A stretch of 64,000 nt of DNA from Asterias amurensis (GCF_032118995.1 NC_092668.1:13743501-13807500), one strand, 5' to 3'; shown: positions 11,790 to 23,996, counted from the first letter of the stretch. Numbers and translations are program-made. Notes: a model not told the origin generated them from the sequence alone.

Positions 11790-12169
11790 AGCCAGTGGAC
11801 ACTATTGGTAATTTTCAAAGACTAGCCTTCACAGTTGGTGTATCTCAACATATGCATAAAATAACAAACCTGTGAAAATTTGAGCTCAATCGGTCATCAA
11901 AGTTGCGAGAAAATAATGAAGGAAGAACACACCCTTGTCACACGAAGTTGTGTGGCGTTTAGATGGTTGATTTTGAGACCTCAAGTTCTAAACTTGAGGT
12001 CTCGAAATCAAATTCGTGGAAAATTACTTCTTTCTCGAAAACTATGGCACTTCAGAGGGAGGCGTTTCTCATAATGTTTTATACCATCAACCTGTCCCCA
12101 TTGCCCGTCACCAAGAAAGGGTTTATGCTAACAAATATTTTGAGTAATTACCAATAGTGTCCACTGCCT
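11790..12169. mobile_element. MITE family A, full-length copy, 380 bp, TTAA target duplication
   Basis: Ends read AGCCAGTGGACACTATTGG and CCAATAGTGTCCACTGCCT, flanked by TTAA at 11786-11789 and 12170-12173. A central hairpin lies around GAGACCTCAAGTTCTAAAC. No transposase is encoded. Confidence 0.88.
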
Positions 12170-12324
12170 TTAACAGAAAATAGATACGTAATTATTTTGT
12201 CGCTTAAGCAGCTCAATAAAATTGGCAGCCCCGAGATTTTAAATATTTCACAAGAATTCACAGTGTTTGAGATAGTTTTAACAAGGTTTAGGCCTTAAAA
12301 AAAAAGGTGTTTTTCTGTATTATG

Positions 12325-12730
12325 GTGGTTATGGCCAGGCAGTCAAGTTCATCGGACCTAAGCTCTGGTGTTGTCAGATAGAACGGTAATTTACAGACAC
12401 CCAGTTCTAAGGCATGGTGGTTATGGCCAGGCAGTCAAGTTTACGGGACCCAAGCTCTGGTGTTGTCAGCAGCGGAGTGTGGGTTCGATTCCTGGTCATG
12501 ACACTTGCGCCTTTCAGCAAGGCACTCGGAAGGTAGTTTATTCTGCTCTACCAGTCAAGCTGTCAGTGGATGATACCCAAGCCTACATCCTTCTGGACTG
12601 TGAAGGGGGTAACCTTGTTTCAGCCCTAGGAGTAGCTGGCAACGTGCCCCTAGTGGCAGTAGATTAGGGTCCGCAGCCCAAATCAGTTAAGTGTAGCCCT
12701 CGACTTGAAGTGGCCGTCCGGCCTTCGTGA
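12325..12730 (+). mobile_element. SINE type 4, long copy with duplicated head
   Basis: The phrase GGTGGTTATGGCCAGGCAGT occurs twice, about 90 bp apart. A B-box-like GGTTCGATTCCTGG and a body TGGATGATACCCAAGCCTAC follow, then a tail around CGACTTGAAGTGGCCGTCCG. Part of the same body recurs at 18713-18900. Confidence 0.65.
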
Positions 12731-12765
12731 TGTAAGGTGATCTCTCGTTCAAATTTTTTGTTTAA

Positions 12766-13000
12766 AGGCAGTGGACACTTTTGGTAATTACTCAAAATAA
12801 TTATTAGCACATAACCTTAAATGGCAACTAGTAATGGGGAGAGGTTGATGGTATAAAACATTGTGAGAAACGGATCCATCTGAAGTGACATAGTTTCCGA
12901 TTGAGCTCAAATTTTCACAGTATTGTTATTTTGTGCATATGTTGAGATACACCAACTATGAAGGCTAGTCTTTGACAATAACCAATAGTGTCCACTGTCC
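12766..13000. mobile_element. MITE family A, internally deleted copy, 235 bp
   Basis: Both termini and TTAA duplications (12762-12765 and 13001-13004) are kept, but the central hairpin and the CACACGAAGTTGTGTG block are gone. Loss of the centre with retention of ends is typical of MITE derivatives. Confidence 0.85.
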
Positions 13001-15900
13001 TTAATCATGGATCAGCCACCCTAAATATCTGCTTGAAATAATTCAAATTTAATTAAAGCCAAAAAGTATTTGTGTATGATATTTAGATGGCCAGGTTAAA
13101 ATGATACCTTGTTTTGTGCAAATTACTTGTCCTAAATGTGATTAGGCAGTTGACATTGCCTAGCTTTATGTAACTGTAAAACATCAAATGAGTAAAGTGA
13201 ACGAAATGTGACATTTTTACGTTTAGTTACGTTTGTGATTGGAGAAAAATGGTGTTAAATTTTATTTTTATTGGAAGTTGAAACTGTCTCAACTTTTAGA
13301 CATTACACGAGGAGACACCTGATTACATGATTTACATATTTATCCAGTTTCCTCAAAAGTTATATTTTGTTTACTTTTTGGTATTTTTTTAAGATAGCTA
13401 ATTCCGCAGTTGAGATTTTATATTTTAAAATTTGATGTGTTTAAATTTAAAATGGATGGTACAAAACTTGCACTTATTTGAACATTTTGGAGTTTCCCCA
13501 TGTACATTACTTTAGTTGAGGAAACAAAATCTAATACTTTCATGAGAAATGTTCAAATATGCGTAAAACTTTTCACAATCTATAGTTTGAACACAAACAT
13601 CATGTACACAAACAGTAATGACTCAAACTATGTGTGCATTTGGTCAAAGGACAGGCTTGAGTTTTTGTGAAGTGTTATGCCTGACAAGTTTGTCGTTTGA
13701 AGTTTTTCGTAGACTATCGTATTTGTTTTGAAATACATATGTGTGAAATTTCTTCATATCCGCACGTGATATCTCCTGTGATAGTGAACTCCTACATTAG
13801 CTGTCTATGCCGAGAGTGAGCCCTCTTGTGATGATGGATCCGGGAAGTTATTAATAGCAGGATAGTCTTGAATCAAGACTACATTTTATATCAGCACCAA
13901 ATGGGAATTTTCCAAATTTGTTTTTCTTCAGTCGTAAGGCATGGATGAAATTAAGACAAAATTTTTCTTTGAGAAATGTTTACATTCCAGAGTTTTTTTT
14001 AATAATTGAGGCCACACCTCTTAACAAACTGGAAATCAGGCATGGCAAATGTATCAACCTCTTACTTTATTTTGTAAAACATTGCATGGTATTACTCAAA
14101 ATAATGTTCACAATCATTTTTGCTTAAGAAGTTGTTCAAGTATAGAAATTCCCTATTACTATTTGAACATATATACCTGCAAAGCTTGCACAATTTCTAA
14201 CCCAAAAATGTACGAAAAGGTAACATAAATAATATATATTCTGAAAATGTGTACAATATCTTTCAGCATTTAAATAAATTGTGTAGTTCTACAAGCGCAT
14301 TGCCTATGAAATGTCTGACTCGAATAAAACTGTCACTTTTGTTTGTTTGTCTTTTGTTTCCTCCAGGTATAGATTGCAAGTGCTGTGTATATTCAGTCAG
14401 AAAGTGCAGCGCAATTCCAGCATGTTCAAGGTAGACTCGCAAAACTGCTAAAAGGTAAACTGTAGAGGCAACCTAATCTTGATTGACAGCACTAATTGTT
14501 TACTCTGAGGGACTTGGCAAGTCTATCAATTTTGATCTAGATGTTTGTTTGATACAGATATCTCTGCTCCAGTAATTTGTGATATCTGCGACTATGTTAA
14601 CAAATGCTGCCAATCAAGACTAGTCGTGACCTCACTTGACCTCATCACGAACATGAAGTTTTTATTGATAAGGTCAAGTAAGGTCATGTCTACCAGTTAC
14701 CTGTAAAGTCTACTCGTCATAAATAATGCTCTCTGAGTCTTAAACAATTATACATTTTTTTTGAAGTCATGCACATAATTTCTATTGAAAAGACTTTACA
14801 AATCTTATTAAAAGTTACAACTTTTTTTAGGGAACATTCGAATAGTAACATTTGTGAAGCGCCTTCTCCTAATGCTTCAGGGTAAATAAATGTATGCCAG
14901 CGACATTAAAACTTTTGAATACAAGTGAGTACACTTTTTTGTTCATGAACAACTGTTTGCAAACCACTGTAACGGTTATCTTTTTGTTATTTATATATCA
15001 ATAACAATTGCTGTGTCATCAACTAAAAAGGTGATTGAGTTTGTCAAATACAAACTCATGTGTTGTCTTTGTAACAAAAAGTGTACCCATGATTGTAGCT
15101 GTGCAAACAAACAATAAAAGACAAAACCAATGATGAACCATTTGTCTACAAAACCTAAACATCTTGCTACATCTACATTTCGAACTTTATAAATTTTATA
15201 AAACAGCCTTTTAATCTTACAGAAACAGTCCGGAAGAACTAGTATAGAGATATGAAGAAAACTAAAGGCACTGAAAAGAGTTGGAGTTTGTTAGTATATA
15301 CATAGTATCGAGATAAACTTACATGCACGTACAAAAAAAACGGGTAAGTTAAAGTACTTTAACACAATGAAAGGCAAAAGATGTTAGAACTAAACGTTGT
15401 CTTGTTCTAATTAGTACTAGTAAAAGAAGAGGGTAGACGACATTTGTGTTTGGCATAATTGCCACTTTTTAAACACGGTCTCAGCTATAAAGATATATAG
15501 TACAAGAAGTCACTGAACTTAAAACTAACAATTGTAGGCTATATTACAAAAATTATTGAAAATATTTCAGCCAAAACAGTGGAAAAACATCAAACCATTT
15601 TCTTTGTACACGGCAAAGCAACTTAAATCTACAAACATTTTTGATATATATCTATATATCTATATATCTAATTAATAACTTTAAAAAAAAACATGAAGTA
15701 AATCATAAAAAAGGGGGTTCCCAATTTCGAACACCATTGGGGTAAGCCCATCTGACAGCCAAAAACTTTAACAGCATATGGCAACAGAGTCAAGCATTCG
15801 CCTGTAGACGTTCAGAGCATACTGATCAAACCATCTTTTCTGAACCACCACAACTTAAAGAGTTTTATGTACAGGGTGATCCCACGAAACCTCACTAGAT

Positions 15901-15906
15901 TTTATT
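15901..15906 (-). terminator. Candidate polyadenylation signal of the palmitoyltransferase gene
   Basis: AATAAA on the minus strand about 515 bases beyond the TGA at 16422-16424. Only the hexamer supports it. Confidence 0.35.
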
Positions 15907-16421
15907 TCCAACATGCTAGGTTTCAATTCCTGCAAAGTGATGAATTTGTTGAAACTTGGAATGGAATGAATTTATGGACTAGTGCGGTATTTGAACCAAT
16001 GACCTTTAGTCATCGCAAATTCTATTCCAGCAAATATATTCTACTGGGCTAGTGACATAACGATGGGCAATAACAGACTCCTAACGATGACTTGAGCAAG
16101 CTAGTTGAAACGTTAAACCAATTTGAGAACTCACTCTGCTGTAGTGCAGTTAATAACGATCCTAAAGCTAAAGTGGTAGTCCCAGGCAATTTTCTTTACC
16201 TTCTGCCCAGGAAGTAGTTAAAAAGCAGGACAGTTTTTCTCAGAAATGAGAAGTCTTCCGAACAATCCAATAAATCTACTCCGCGGTAGTAGAATATATA
16301 AAAGAAAAAACTACCTGGCAAGTAGATACACACATGGTGTTACCGCAAACCAAATATAAAACATTCACATGGTTTTACCGCAAACCAAATATAAAACATT
16401 CTCTTAATAACTACAAACGCA

Positions 16422-19400
16422 TCAAATTTTCTGCAGCTCGTTCAGTTCATTACAAGCCATCGTTCTCCGACCGGCAAAAAAATTCCTTAGATTCTTCATT
16501 TTTGCCGAAGGTGAGAGATAGACGGCGTGAACTTTTTTCATGGACAACACTTTTGGGCGCCATACCATCGTCACGCCGTTTGCGATCAATTGAAGCTGCA
16601 TGAACACCAGCGACACACCCCAGATGATCGAGAGGAGGTTCAACAAGCACATTGACCACACCCAAGGTTGCTTGTGAACAACGGCAACACCCATTTCCCA
16701 GAGGGTGTGGCCCGGGTAGATGATGAAGAGGTACTGAATGGAGTAAAGAATGAAGATGACTTGAGAGAGCATGACGACGAGGATGAACGTGACAAAGTGA
16801 CGATGGTTGTCCTTGGCGATACAGCTGAGGAGAAACAGACAGTGGTGGTCGATTCCCAGCATGCACTGCTCGCACATCTTACAATGTCTGGCACGGTCGG
16901 GAACGGTAATCTTTAAAGTAGAGAAAGAAAAGAAATTAACCAAAAACTTAATGGTAGACATTAAAGTGAATAGTTCAACAAAACCCAGCCGCTAACAGGC
17001 TATAAAAAGTCAACTTTATGTCATAGACCTTATGCATTGACGCCATCCAGCCGCCATCTTTGAGGTCAAACGGTGACGAAACAATCGAAACGCACATAGA
17101 TTGGCCAAAGAACAACCTCCTTTTGACCTCAAGGCAAGGGCGCCGTACTGAAATGACGTCATGTGCATAAGGTCTATTGATGATTGCTCCACTAACCTCA
17201 CAGCAAATGCAAAACTCATCAGCTTTTGTTTTCCCAGTGGCCACATCTCTGATGCAGGGGTCAGCGTCCTCCAAGATGGCCTTTGACCTTGGAATCCTAC
17301 CGGGGTCACGGAACAGAAGTACGTAGTATAAGTAGAACATGACGCAGAACAGCGGAAGGTCAACGAGAAAATGAATGTAGGTGTTGACTGGGAAAATCAG
17401 TGATGACTGAAAGTTAAGGAAGTTCAGTGATACGAAAGTGGCAAATGGCAACATATAGGTCAGAGGTGAAGCAACATGCGTTATTATTCCCATTTTATAC
17501 AAAACTACTACCTAGCCCCGAAGCACTGTTTCTCCGAGTCGAGTTTTCAAGTTACGACACAATAAATGAGTAGTTTAACGACAAAGGTAGGTTTATAATT
17601 AGTTTATTAATTAGATTAGGAGATAATTAGTTTATAAATGCACTAGAGTAGAGAAAATAATAGAAAATGCAAATGATGTGACAAAAAACTGTTTGTCTGC
17701 TCAATAAAATACATTGACTTTATAACTATTCTGACAGGTCGATCAAATAAACAAGTTTGACAAAAAAACATACTTGCTCATAAAAGTACCTTTTACTTGT
17801 GCTTCAGTAAAGCCAAATTGATGGCTTCATTTGACACAATAAGTTAATGTCAACGGGTCTTGTTAAAATTAAAAGTTTTTTTCAAAAGGATATCAGGGTG
17901 AAGCTTGACGAACAAACACAGCGCCGTGTGGAACATCCCTGCAGCAAATGCACCACAAAAGATAGGGTTGGACCATCTGCGGAAAGACAAACAAATGAAC
18001 GCCATCGTAAAAACAGATTTCAGCACATAGGTATACTTTGGTCTTCTCCTTTTGTTTGATCTCTGGATCAAGGGGAACATTAACAAATTTAAATTGGTAG
18101 TTTAGTGACTTTAAGCCACTTGATGGTTTCCTCGTCAAGGTCTCTGAGTCCCTGATTGCCTTTTGGTGGTCTGAAGTATAAATATGAATGTTATTCTTAC
18201 TGAATGTGTTAAATAAATGTATGAATAAATGAATTCCGGGCAATTACTGACATAACTTTGAGCATATTTTGGTAGTTTAATACCCTGAAAGAAATGGTTT
18301 AAATTTCTATCTGGCAGAAAGTCAAGATGTTGACATACCTTGAGAGGTGATGGAGTCGATGGCTTTGACCTCCAACATAAGAGGCGAGGAAAACGATTGC
18401 GACGGTAGCAACAACCGAACTATAAGATCCGATGACACCACAAACGAGCATGATGAGGCCGAAGAAATGGGCCGGCAACGTTAGCATGAAGTACCAGGTG
18501 AACATGGGGCCTTTGGGGGGAAGGTTTGGCGTCTTGGAATCGGCCCAATAATTCATCTCTTTGAACAATTGCTGATGCCTGTAAAGAATTGAAATCAGAA
18601 TATTATCACAAAGTCGGATGTTTCAACCTTAAAAAATGGGACAATTCTTATGGAAACCGAACAATTGGCAGGTTTAAGTTTTAAATTGGGAAGGTAATGA
18701 TCAATTCTACTCTACCAGCCAAGCTCCTTCTGGATGATACCTATGGTTACTGACTGAAGGGGTAACTCTGTTTCAGCGTAGATATTAACGTGCCCCTGAT
18801 GACAGTTCGCTTTGGCCTACAGCCAAAATCAGTTTAAGTGTAACCCTCGCCTTAAAGTGGTTGTGTGGCCTTAGACATTTGGCAATATCTCATCCAAAAA
18901 TTTACAAACTTTTCAAAAGGTATACTAGGTTCATTTTGGTGGAAGCTGCTTTTCATCGCTAAGGGTCTCTAAAGGGTTATATTTTATTTGAACTTTACCC
19001 GTGGGTTTCGCCTTGCAGCAGTACATGGAGTGGTGTCTGGCTGTGGTTATTGTTCACTTTCAGCATTCCGCAGTTCCCATGCTGAAGAAGGATCCAACAG
19101 GCTTCACTGAGAGCGTTCTGACAAGCTATGTGAAGTGCCGTGTTACCGTTATTATCCGTCCAAGTTAATTCCGATCTCTGGAAGAGAAAAGAAGTGCAAC
19201 TCGCGCCAGTAAAAACTCATTCTTTCAGAAACCAGAATCGTCATCAATCCAAAATAATTAAATAAGAAGTGACTTACGTTGTTTCTCAAGAGATATTTTA
19301 TTGCATCTTGGAATCCTTGAAGACATGCTATATGCAGAGGCGTTTGACCACTGAGGAAAGAGACAAAATAAAGGTAAATGGAGGAAGTATACCTATGATA

Positions 19401-22092
19401 ATTGCCCCAAAAGTTAATGGCCATAATAACTTACTTGGAAAAGAGCACTGGGGAGCTGACTAATAAAATAAAGTTAGAAACAATCCCTTTTGAAGTATTA
19501 AAGGAGTTTGAAAAAAAAGGTAACTTGGTAAATGGAGGAAGAATACCTTTGGTAATTGCCCCAAAAGTTAATGGCCATAATAACTTACTTGGAAAAGAGC
19601 ACTGGGGAGCTGACTTATAAAATAAAGTTAGAAACAATCCCTTTTGAAGTATTAAAGGAGTTTGAAAAAAAAGGTAACTTGGTAAATGGAGGAAGAATAC
19701 CTTTGGTAATTGCCCCAAAAGTTAATGGCCATAATAACTTACTTGGAAAAGAGCACTGGGGAGCTGACTAATAAAATAAAGTTTGAAACAATCCCTTTTG
19801 AAGTAAAGGAGTTTTTAAAATAAAAGGTAACTTGTCACTGAAAATTTGTAGTGTGTTCTCTCTTGCGGGATTGAGGAAAAGTTGTTTAAACTTACATAGA
19901 GTCTCTGTCATGAAAAGCCATCCCGTGTACTTCGGACAAGTAGTGCATGCTTAACCTGCAGTTGAAAGGAGATAAACATAAAGGGTCAACAAATAAATGA
20001 ACAAATTAAGCATTTATAAAAGGGTTTTATGTTCAGATGATTTTTAAAATTGTCTTCCTCATAATTGTGGCCATTTTAAAGTTGAAGGCATTATGATTTT
20101 TTTCCTGTAGGGGATTGGAATAATCTGAGACATTGTGAATTTTGTTTTCCTGAAGACTTACACACTATTCCCACCTGCGACCTCCGCATTAACGTACAGG
20201 CGCTATACCAACTGAGCTATCAAGGCCTTATGTTGGCAAGACTGTAGTAGGAATAATAGAAGATCTATAATTGGGACATTCCAAACTACAGTTGGGACAG
20301 CCCCAACTAAAGTTGGGATAGTCCAAACTATTGTTTGGACTCGCCCAACTATAGTTGGGACATTTCCAACTATAGTTGGGACAGTGCCAACTGTAGTTGG
20401 GAGAGTGCCAACTGTAGTTGGGAGAGTGCCAACTGTAGTTGGGAGAGTCCAAACTATAGTTGGGTGTTTGGACTATGATTGGGACTTACACACTACCCCC
20501 AGCCGCAGCATGATGAAGACAATTCCTCCCGGCGTTATCTCTCTGCCAGACATCCCCTTCCTCCTCACCGCCCTCTAGCATCATATGAATATTCATAAGG
20601 GATCCTCGTTTGCATGCATAATGAAGTGGCGTTTCTCCATAGTCATTTGCTTCATTGACAGACGCTGAGTGATCTAGAAGGAGTCGAGTGATCTTGGGAT
20701 CTCCACGTAAGGCAGCTTTGTGCATTGGGGTCAGTCCATGCCATCCTTTAAATGTAACAAATATAATGTTGGTTCAAAACCTGAGAAACTTTGTGTAGTA
20801 AACACTGGGAATCAAAATATTTAGAAAACGATAGCTTAGAAAAGTACTGAGTAAACAGTGATTCATCACACACCATGTACACTTTGGATGAGTAAAAAGC
20901 AAATAATGGATTAACTGTTGTCTACATGTACAAAGTGAGTAGTTTACTACGTGTATATCAAAGTTTACTGATTTGCAGGTTTGGCAGATCCATATGACCA
21001 GGCCAACAACCAATCAGCATAGGCTAAGTAGTGGTAAAACGATTTGATTGGTCCTTCCCCATAGTTCAACAAGTTGCTGAGAGTGTCAGCCAGTGAGAGC
21101 ACAATACTCCAGGCAGTGCATTTTTTGTTTCTTGCATTTGTTCCTTTTTTTGTCAATAATGAATGTTTAAAGGAACACGTTGCCTTGGATCGGTCGAGTT
21201 GGTCTTTGAAAAGCGTTTGTAACCGTTTTTTATAAAATGCATATCGGTAGAAAGATGTTGTAAAAGTAGAATACAATGATCCACACAAACATACCTCGAA
21301 ATTGCTTGGTTTTCCTTTTACCTCGTCGACTAATACGTCGGCCATTTATGGGGGTCAAAATTTTGACTCCCATAAATGGCCGACCATGTTAGTTCGCACA
21401 GTAGAAGGAAAACCACGCAATTTGGAGGCAAACTTGTGTGGATCATTGTATTCTACTTTTAAAACATCTTTCCAACCATATGCATTTTATAAAAAACGGT
21501 TACAAACGCTTTTGTTTTGACCAACTCGTCCGATCCAAGGCAACGTGTTCCTTTAAGTTTAGCTTCATTTCACTTTGTGATTTGATTAAGTCAACCTGTA
21601 AGTGTTATGTGCCAGCTTGTTCCATTGTTTGTTGGGAAGATCATCAAAACAAATATTTGTAATAAAAAAAAAAGTAAGTTATTTATAATATAACATTATT
21701 ATGAAACATCATTCAACTTCCTTATCCTCAACAATAAATACAATATCTCATTTTTGTATCTTTTTTTACAAATATTAAATACAATATATAAAATATAATA
21801 AAATGAAACCATAAATTTAAATGGTGTTTGTTAATGTATTTATTGTATGATCATTGGTAATTAACCATTGTCAACATTACATCAGTGAATTGTTTAAATG
21901 TCATTGTGAAAACTTCCTTGTAGGCCTACCTTGTTTATGTACAGCATCCGGGTCGTCTTCAATCAGTTCTGCAATTTGATCATACGGATGATAATTATGG
22001 ATCAAATCTAAAAGACTTATCTTGACTTTGCCGGTAGTAGGGCCCACAAAATGAGCATACGTTGAATGATCTGGAATTGGCGGTAAATCCAT
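16422..22092 (-). CDS. Ankyrin-repeat DHHC protein S-acyltransferase (ZDHHC13/17, Akr1 architecture)
   Basis: Polytopic enzyme expected to attach palmitate to protein cysteines at Golgi or endosomal membranes. Nine exons in coding order: 22092-21930, 20745-20490, 19955-19896, 19350-19278, 19177-18999, 18578-18339, 17976-17855, 17504-17197, 16910-16422; the sum is 1890 nt, or 629 residues, close to human ZDHHC17 (about 632). The start ATG 22092-22090 has GCCATGG context. Residues about 55-243 hold six ankyrin repeats (GLTPMHKAALRG, GETPLHYACKRG, GRNCLHHAAAGG, GQTPLHIACLQG, GNTALHIACQ, SQTPLHVLL). Four or five hydrophobic segments follow, then the cysteine-rich domain, then two more. Zinc-ligand spacing is canonical: C463-x2-C466, H476-C477, C480, C483, D488-H-H-C491, C497. 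Odd: Leu-Phe follows DHHC in place of Pro-Trp, and no TTxE motif is seen. The 17855 donor (GTTGAC) is weak but is the only choice found that keeps frame. Confidence 0.9.
18713..18900 (+). mobile_element. SINE type 4 body fragment
   Basis: Shares with 12540-12730 the run TCTACCAGCCAAGCTCC, GGATGATACC, GGGGTAACTCTGTTTCAGC and CTCGCCTTAAAGTGG. The tRNA-like head is missing. It is intronic in the palmitoyltransferase gene. Confidence 0.55.
19370..19815 (+). repeat. 154 bp tandem repeat, three units, beside a splice acceptor
   Basis: GGTAATTGCCCCAAAAGTTA and GAGCACTGGGGAGCTGAC recur at exactly 154 bp spacing (identical frame starts at 19402 and 19556), with a partial first and last unit. Second and third units are almost identical, which implies recent amplification. 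The array begins about 20 bp upstream, on the minus strand, of the exon at 19350. Each unit has CCAAGTAAGTT on the minus strand, a good match to a 5' splice site. Confidence 0.9.
20155..20230 (-). mobile_element. tRNA-derived SINE head, type 3, minus strand
   Basis: Minus strand reads GGCCTTGATAGCTCAGTTGG, then GGTATAGCGCCTGTACG and GGAGGTCGCAGGTGGGAAT. It carries an A box and a diverged B box. Confidence 0.6.
20272..20484. repeat. Array of about ten CCAACTATAGTTGG palindromes next to a splice donor
   Basis: Units of about 20-23 bp, each built on the self-complementary core CCAACTATAGTTGG or a variant (CCAACTGTAGTTGG, CCAAACTATTGTTTGG). The array starts within about six bases of the 5' splice site of the ankyrin exon ending at 20490 (minus strand), so the intron opens directly into it. 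Confidence 0.9.
21171..21552. mobile_element. Palindromic MITE family B, second copy, 382 bp
   Basis: Same ends and hairpin as the copy near 1.1 kb, flanked by TTAA at 21167-21170 and 21553-21556. It lies in the first coding intron of the minus-strand palmitoyltransferase gene. Because it is self-complementary, both strands show short open frames that are mutual shadows and not genes. Confidence 0.88.
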
Positions 22093-23568
22093 GGCGGATA
22101 AAAGCCTGAAAAGCCACTTACAAGTGAGAAAGTTATTGATTAAGTGTTGACTGTTGTTAAGATGAGACTACATGGGCGCCGCCATGTTTGATTCCGAGTG
22201 TTCCTTTTTGATTGGTTCTGCTGATTGGTTCTGTCTTCCGAACAAGACTGTTCTGATTGCTTCTTGGAACGCTTGTGCTGGGAAACTGTGTTTGAATTTT
22301 AATATAGGAGATACAGCGGGTAATTTTTCATAATAAGAACATCTAGAAGAGCAAAAAATCCTGCTAGGGAAATCATTTACGCGGTCATTTACGCGGTAAC
22401 GCGGTAATGTGAAATTAATCAGAGTTTTATTATTATAAAAATGACCTGCGTTTGAGAATGTGCGCCCTCTATATTGTTACGTTCAGAGGTAACGTCTTGA
22501 ACCAAACCTAGATGACAAATGTTGGGATTTTCGATGTAAGAGAGGTGACTTTTAATAAATAAAAATGTGTATTACAACTATTTATTTTTAAAAACCTTAT
22601 AAAATTGTTCGTATACTTGTTTATCTTTTGAAGTAGGAGGTTTTGTACAATATTAATGAGTATTTCTGGTAAAATTATTTTCTCCTTTTCTGTTTTGTTT
22701 TTAACCAGAAAGTTCCTGTCCCTCCGTCTTTAATTTAACCCCTATAAGTAAATGGAACATTGTACTCTAGTGGAACGGGTGAATGGCGGACATCTCATTC
22801 TGCAGTGAGTTGGGTTAGGAATAAATAATGTATTTTTTCTTGTCGAAACATTCCCCTTTTGCATGTTAAATGCTGGACTGTTTAGTTGAGGAATACAGGT
22901 AGGACATTAATAAATAATTACATGTAGTCAAATTTCTAAAAGTCGTTTTCTTTTTAATGTTAGGTTGCAAAAAACAATAGAGAGGATAGAAAGAAATTTG
23001 TAAAGTTAGTCACAATCACAAGTATAACTGCAACTCGTCTCATGCATGATGATTTGTTTTCACCTTAAGAAACTGAAACCCGACTGCAAAGTGGGTGTTT
23101 TCCTTTGTTTATAATAATTTCCTTCCTCCTTCTATTGGTATAGTTACTACGGTTAACGAGTTTGGTAAAATGTCCATCTCCTTAGATTATAGTTTTTACC
23201 CCATTTTTACCAAAAAATGTTCGTAACAAATAAAAAGTGCTGCTGAGAATGGATACAAAGATTTTGTGTGTCATTGCTCTGAACCACTGTGTAAGTGTAA
23301 GTGTAAAAAGTGCGTTCGATAGCTCCCCGCGGACCAGCCTGTTCCACAACAGGCACAAGCAGGGCACTTGGGGGCTGACCCGGGTGAGCCCCTTGAATGA
23401 CGTTAAAGCTATTCAAATGTAGCAGGGGCAGATCGGGTCGACCCGGGGAAGCTAATCCAACGCACCCAGGACATAGTCTCTTCTGAGGCTGAGGAGAGTG
23501 AGTGGCACTGCTCTGTGACTTGATGGAACATCACTGGGGATACCTCCATGCCCCCTGGGCCCAATTTC

Positions 23569-23802
23569 ATAGAGCTGCTTAAGCAAAAAAAATTGCCTAA
23601 GCAAAAAAATCTTTGCTTTGTAAAATCAGATTACCGGCTATGACTCCACTCAATTGTTATGCTAAGTAAACAACAGCTAAATATTATTCACAAGCAATGT
23701 ACATGGCATGAAATTTTTGCCAGTAACATGTGTAAAATAAGCGGGCTATTTTCGTGCTTAAGCAATTATTTGCTTAAGCAGCTCTATGAAATTGGGCCCT
23801 GG
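23569..23802. repeat. MITE family C, full-length copy
   Basis: Opens GGGCCCAATTTCATAGAGC and closes GCTCTATGAAATTGGGCCC, inverted repeats enclosing GCTTAAGCA-rich arms and GATTACCGGCTATGACTCC. It lies just upstream of KLHL. Confidence 0.8.
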
Positions 23803-23804
23803 TC

Positions 23805-23925
23805 ATTGCCTTGGTGCCCTTGAAATGCTCCAGTAGAAATTTACTAATTTCCTCATCATAGCATAGAGTACCCTTTACCAGGGAGAAAATGCCTTGGTGC
23901 CCTTGTCCGAAGCATACAGACCTTG
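23805..23925 (+). repeat. Dispersed repeat with the phrase CCTTGGTGCCCTTGAAATG
   Basis: Block TTGCCTTGGTGCCCTTGAAA, CTCCAGTAGAAATTTAC and GAGAAAATGCCTTGGTGCCC recurs at 38576-38700 and, more diverged, near 24478-24570, 30110-30215 and 50530-50660. No terminal repeats were identified. Confidence 0.6.
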
Positions 23926-23996
23926 AAGCTCGTCATACCTGAACTTTGTGCATTTTTATCATTCCAGAGTGATATCATCATCCACCATCCTTCAAC

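Larger units (their letters stand above)
10561..16421. other. Convergent intergenic region between RAP1GDS1 and the palmitoyltransferase gene
   Basis: 3' UTRs of two convergent genes plus repeats. It contains MITE family A copies, a type 4 SINE and, from 13.0 to 16.3 kb, AT-rich DNA with no supported exon. Short open frames are at background level. Confidence 0.55.
22093..23967. other. Divergent intergenic region between the palmitoyltransferase and KLHL genes
   Basis: About 1.9 kb between a minus-strand start codon and the first coding exon of a plus-strand gene. The KLHL coding exon begins after a splice acceptor (CATTCCAG, exon from 23968), so at least one untranslated KLHL exon and its promoter should lie further upstream. 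No TATA box is convincing. The distal part holds a MITE family C copy and a second repeat family near 23805-23925. Confidence 0.5.

Noticed and set aside
12368-12667. 99-codon open frame after RAP1GDS1
   Set aside because: Coincides with a type 4 SINE whose copies occur elsewhere in the window.
16450-16916. Overlapping open frames on both strands across the DHHC exon
   Set aside because: They are shadows of the real exon; only the frame with the zinc-ligand cysteines and the DHHC joins the upstream exon in phase.
19402-19771. Two nearly identical open frames 154 bp apart
   Set aside because: They arise from the 154 bp tandem repeat; no family resemblance on either strand.
20228-20452. Open frame encoding repeated PNYSW peptides
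   Set aside because: It is a reading of the CCAACTATAGTTGG array; no start context and it overlaps an intron of the palmitoyltransferase gene.
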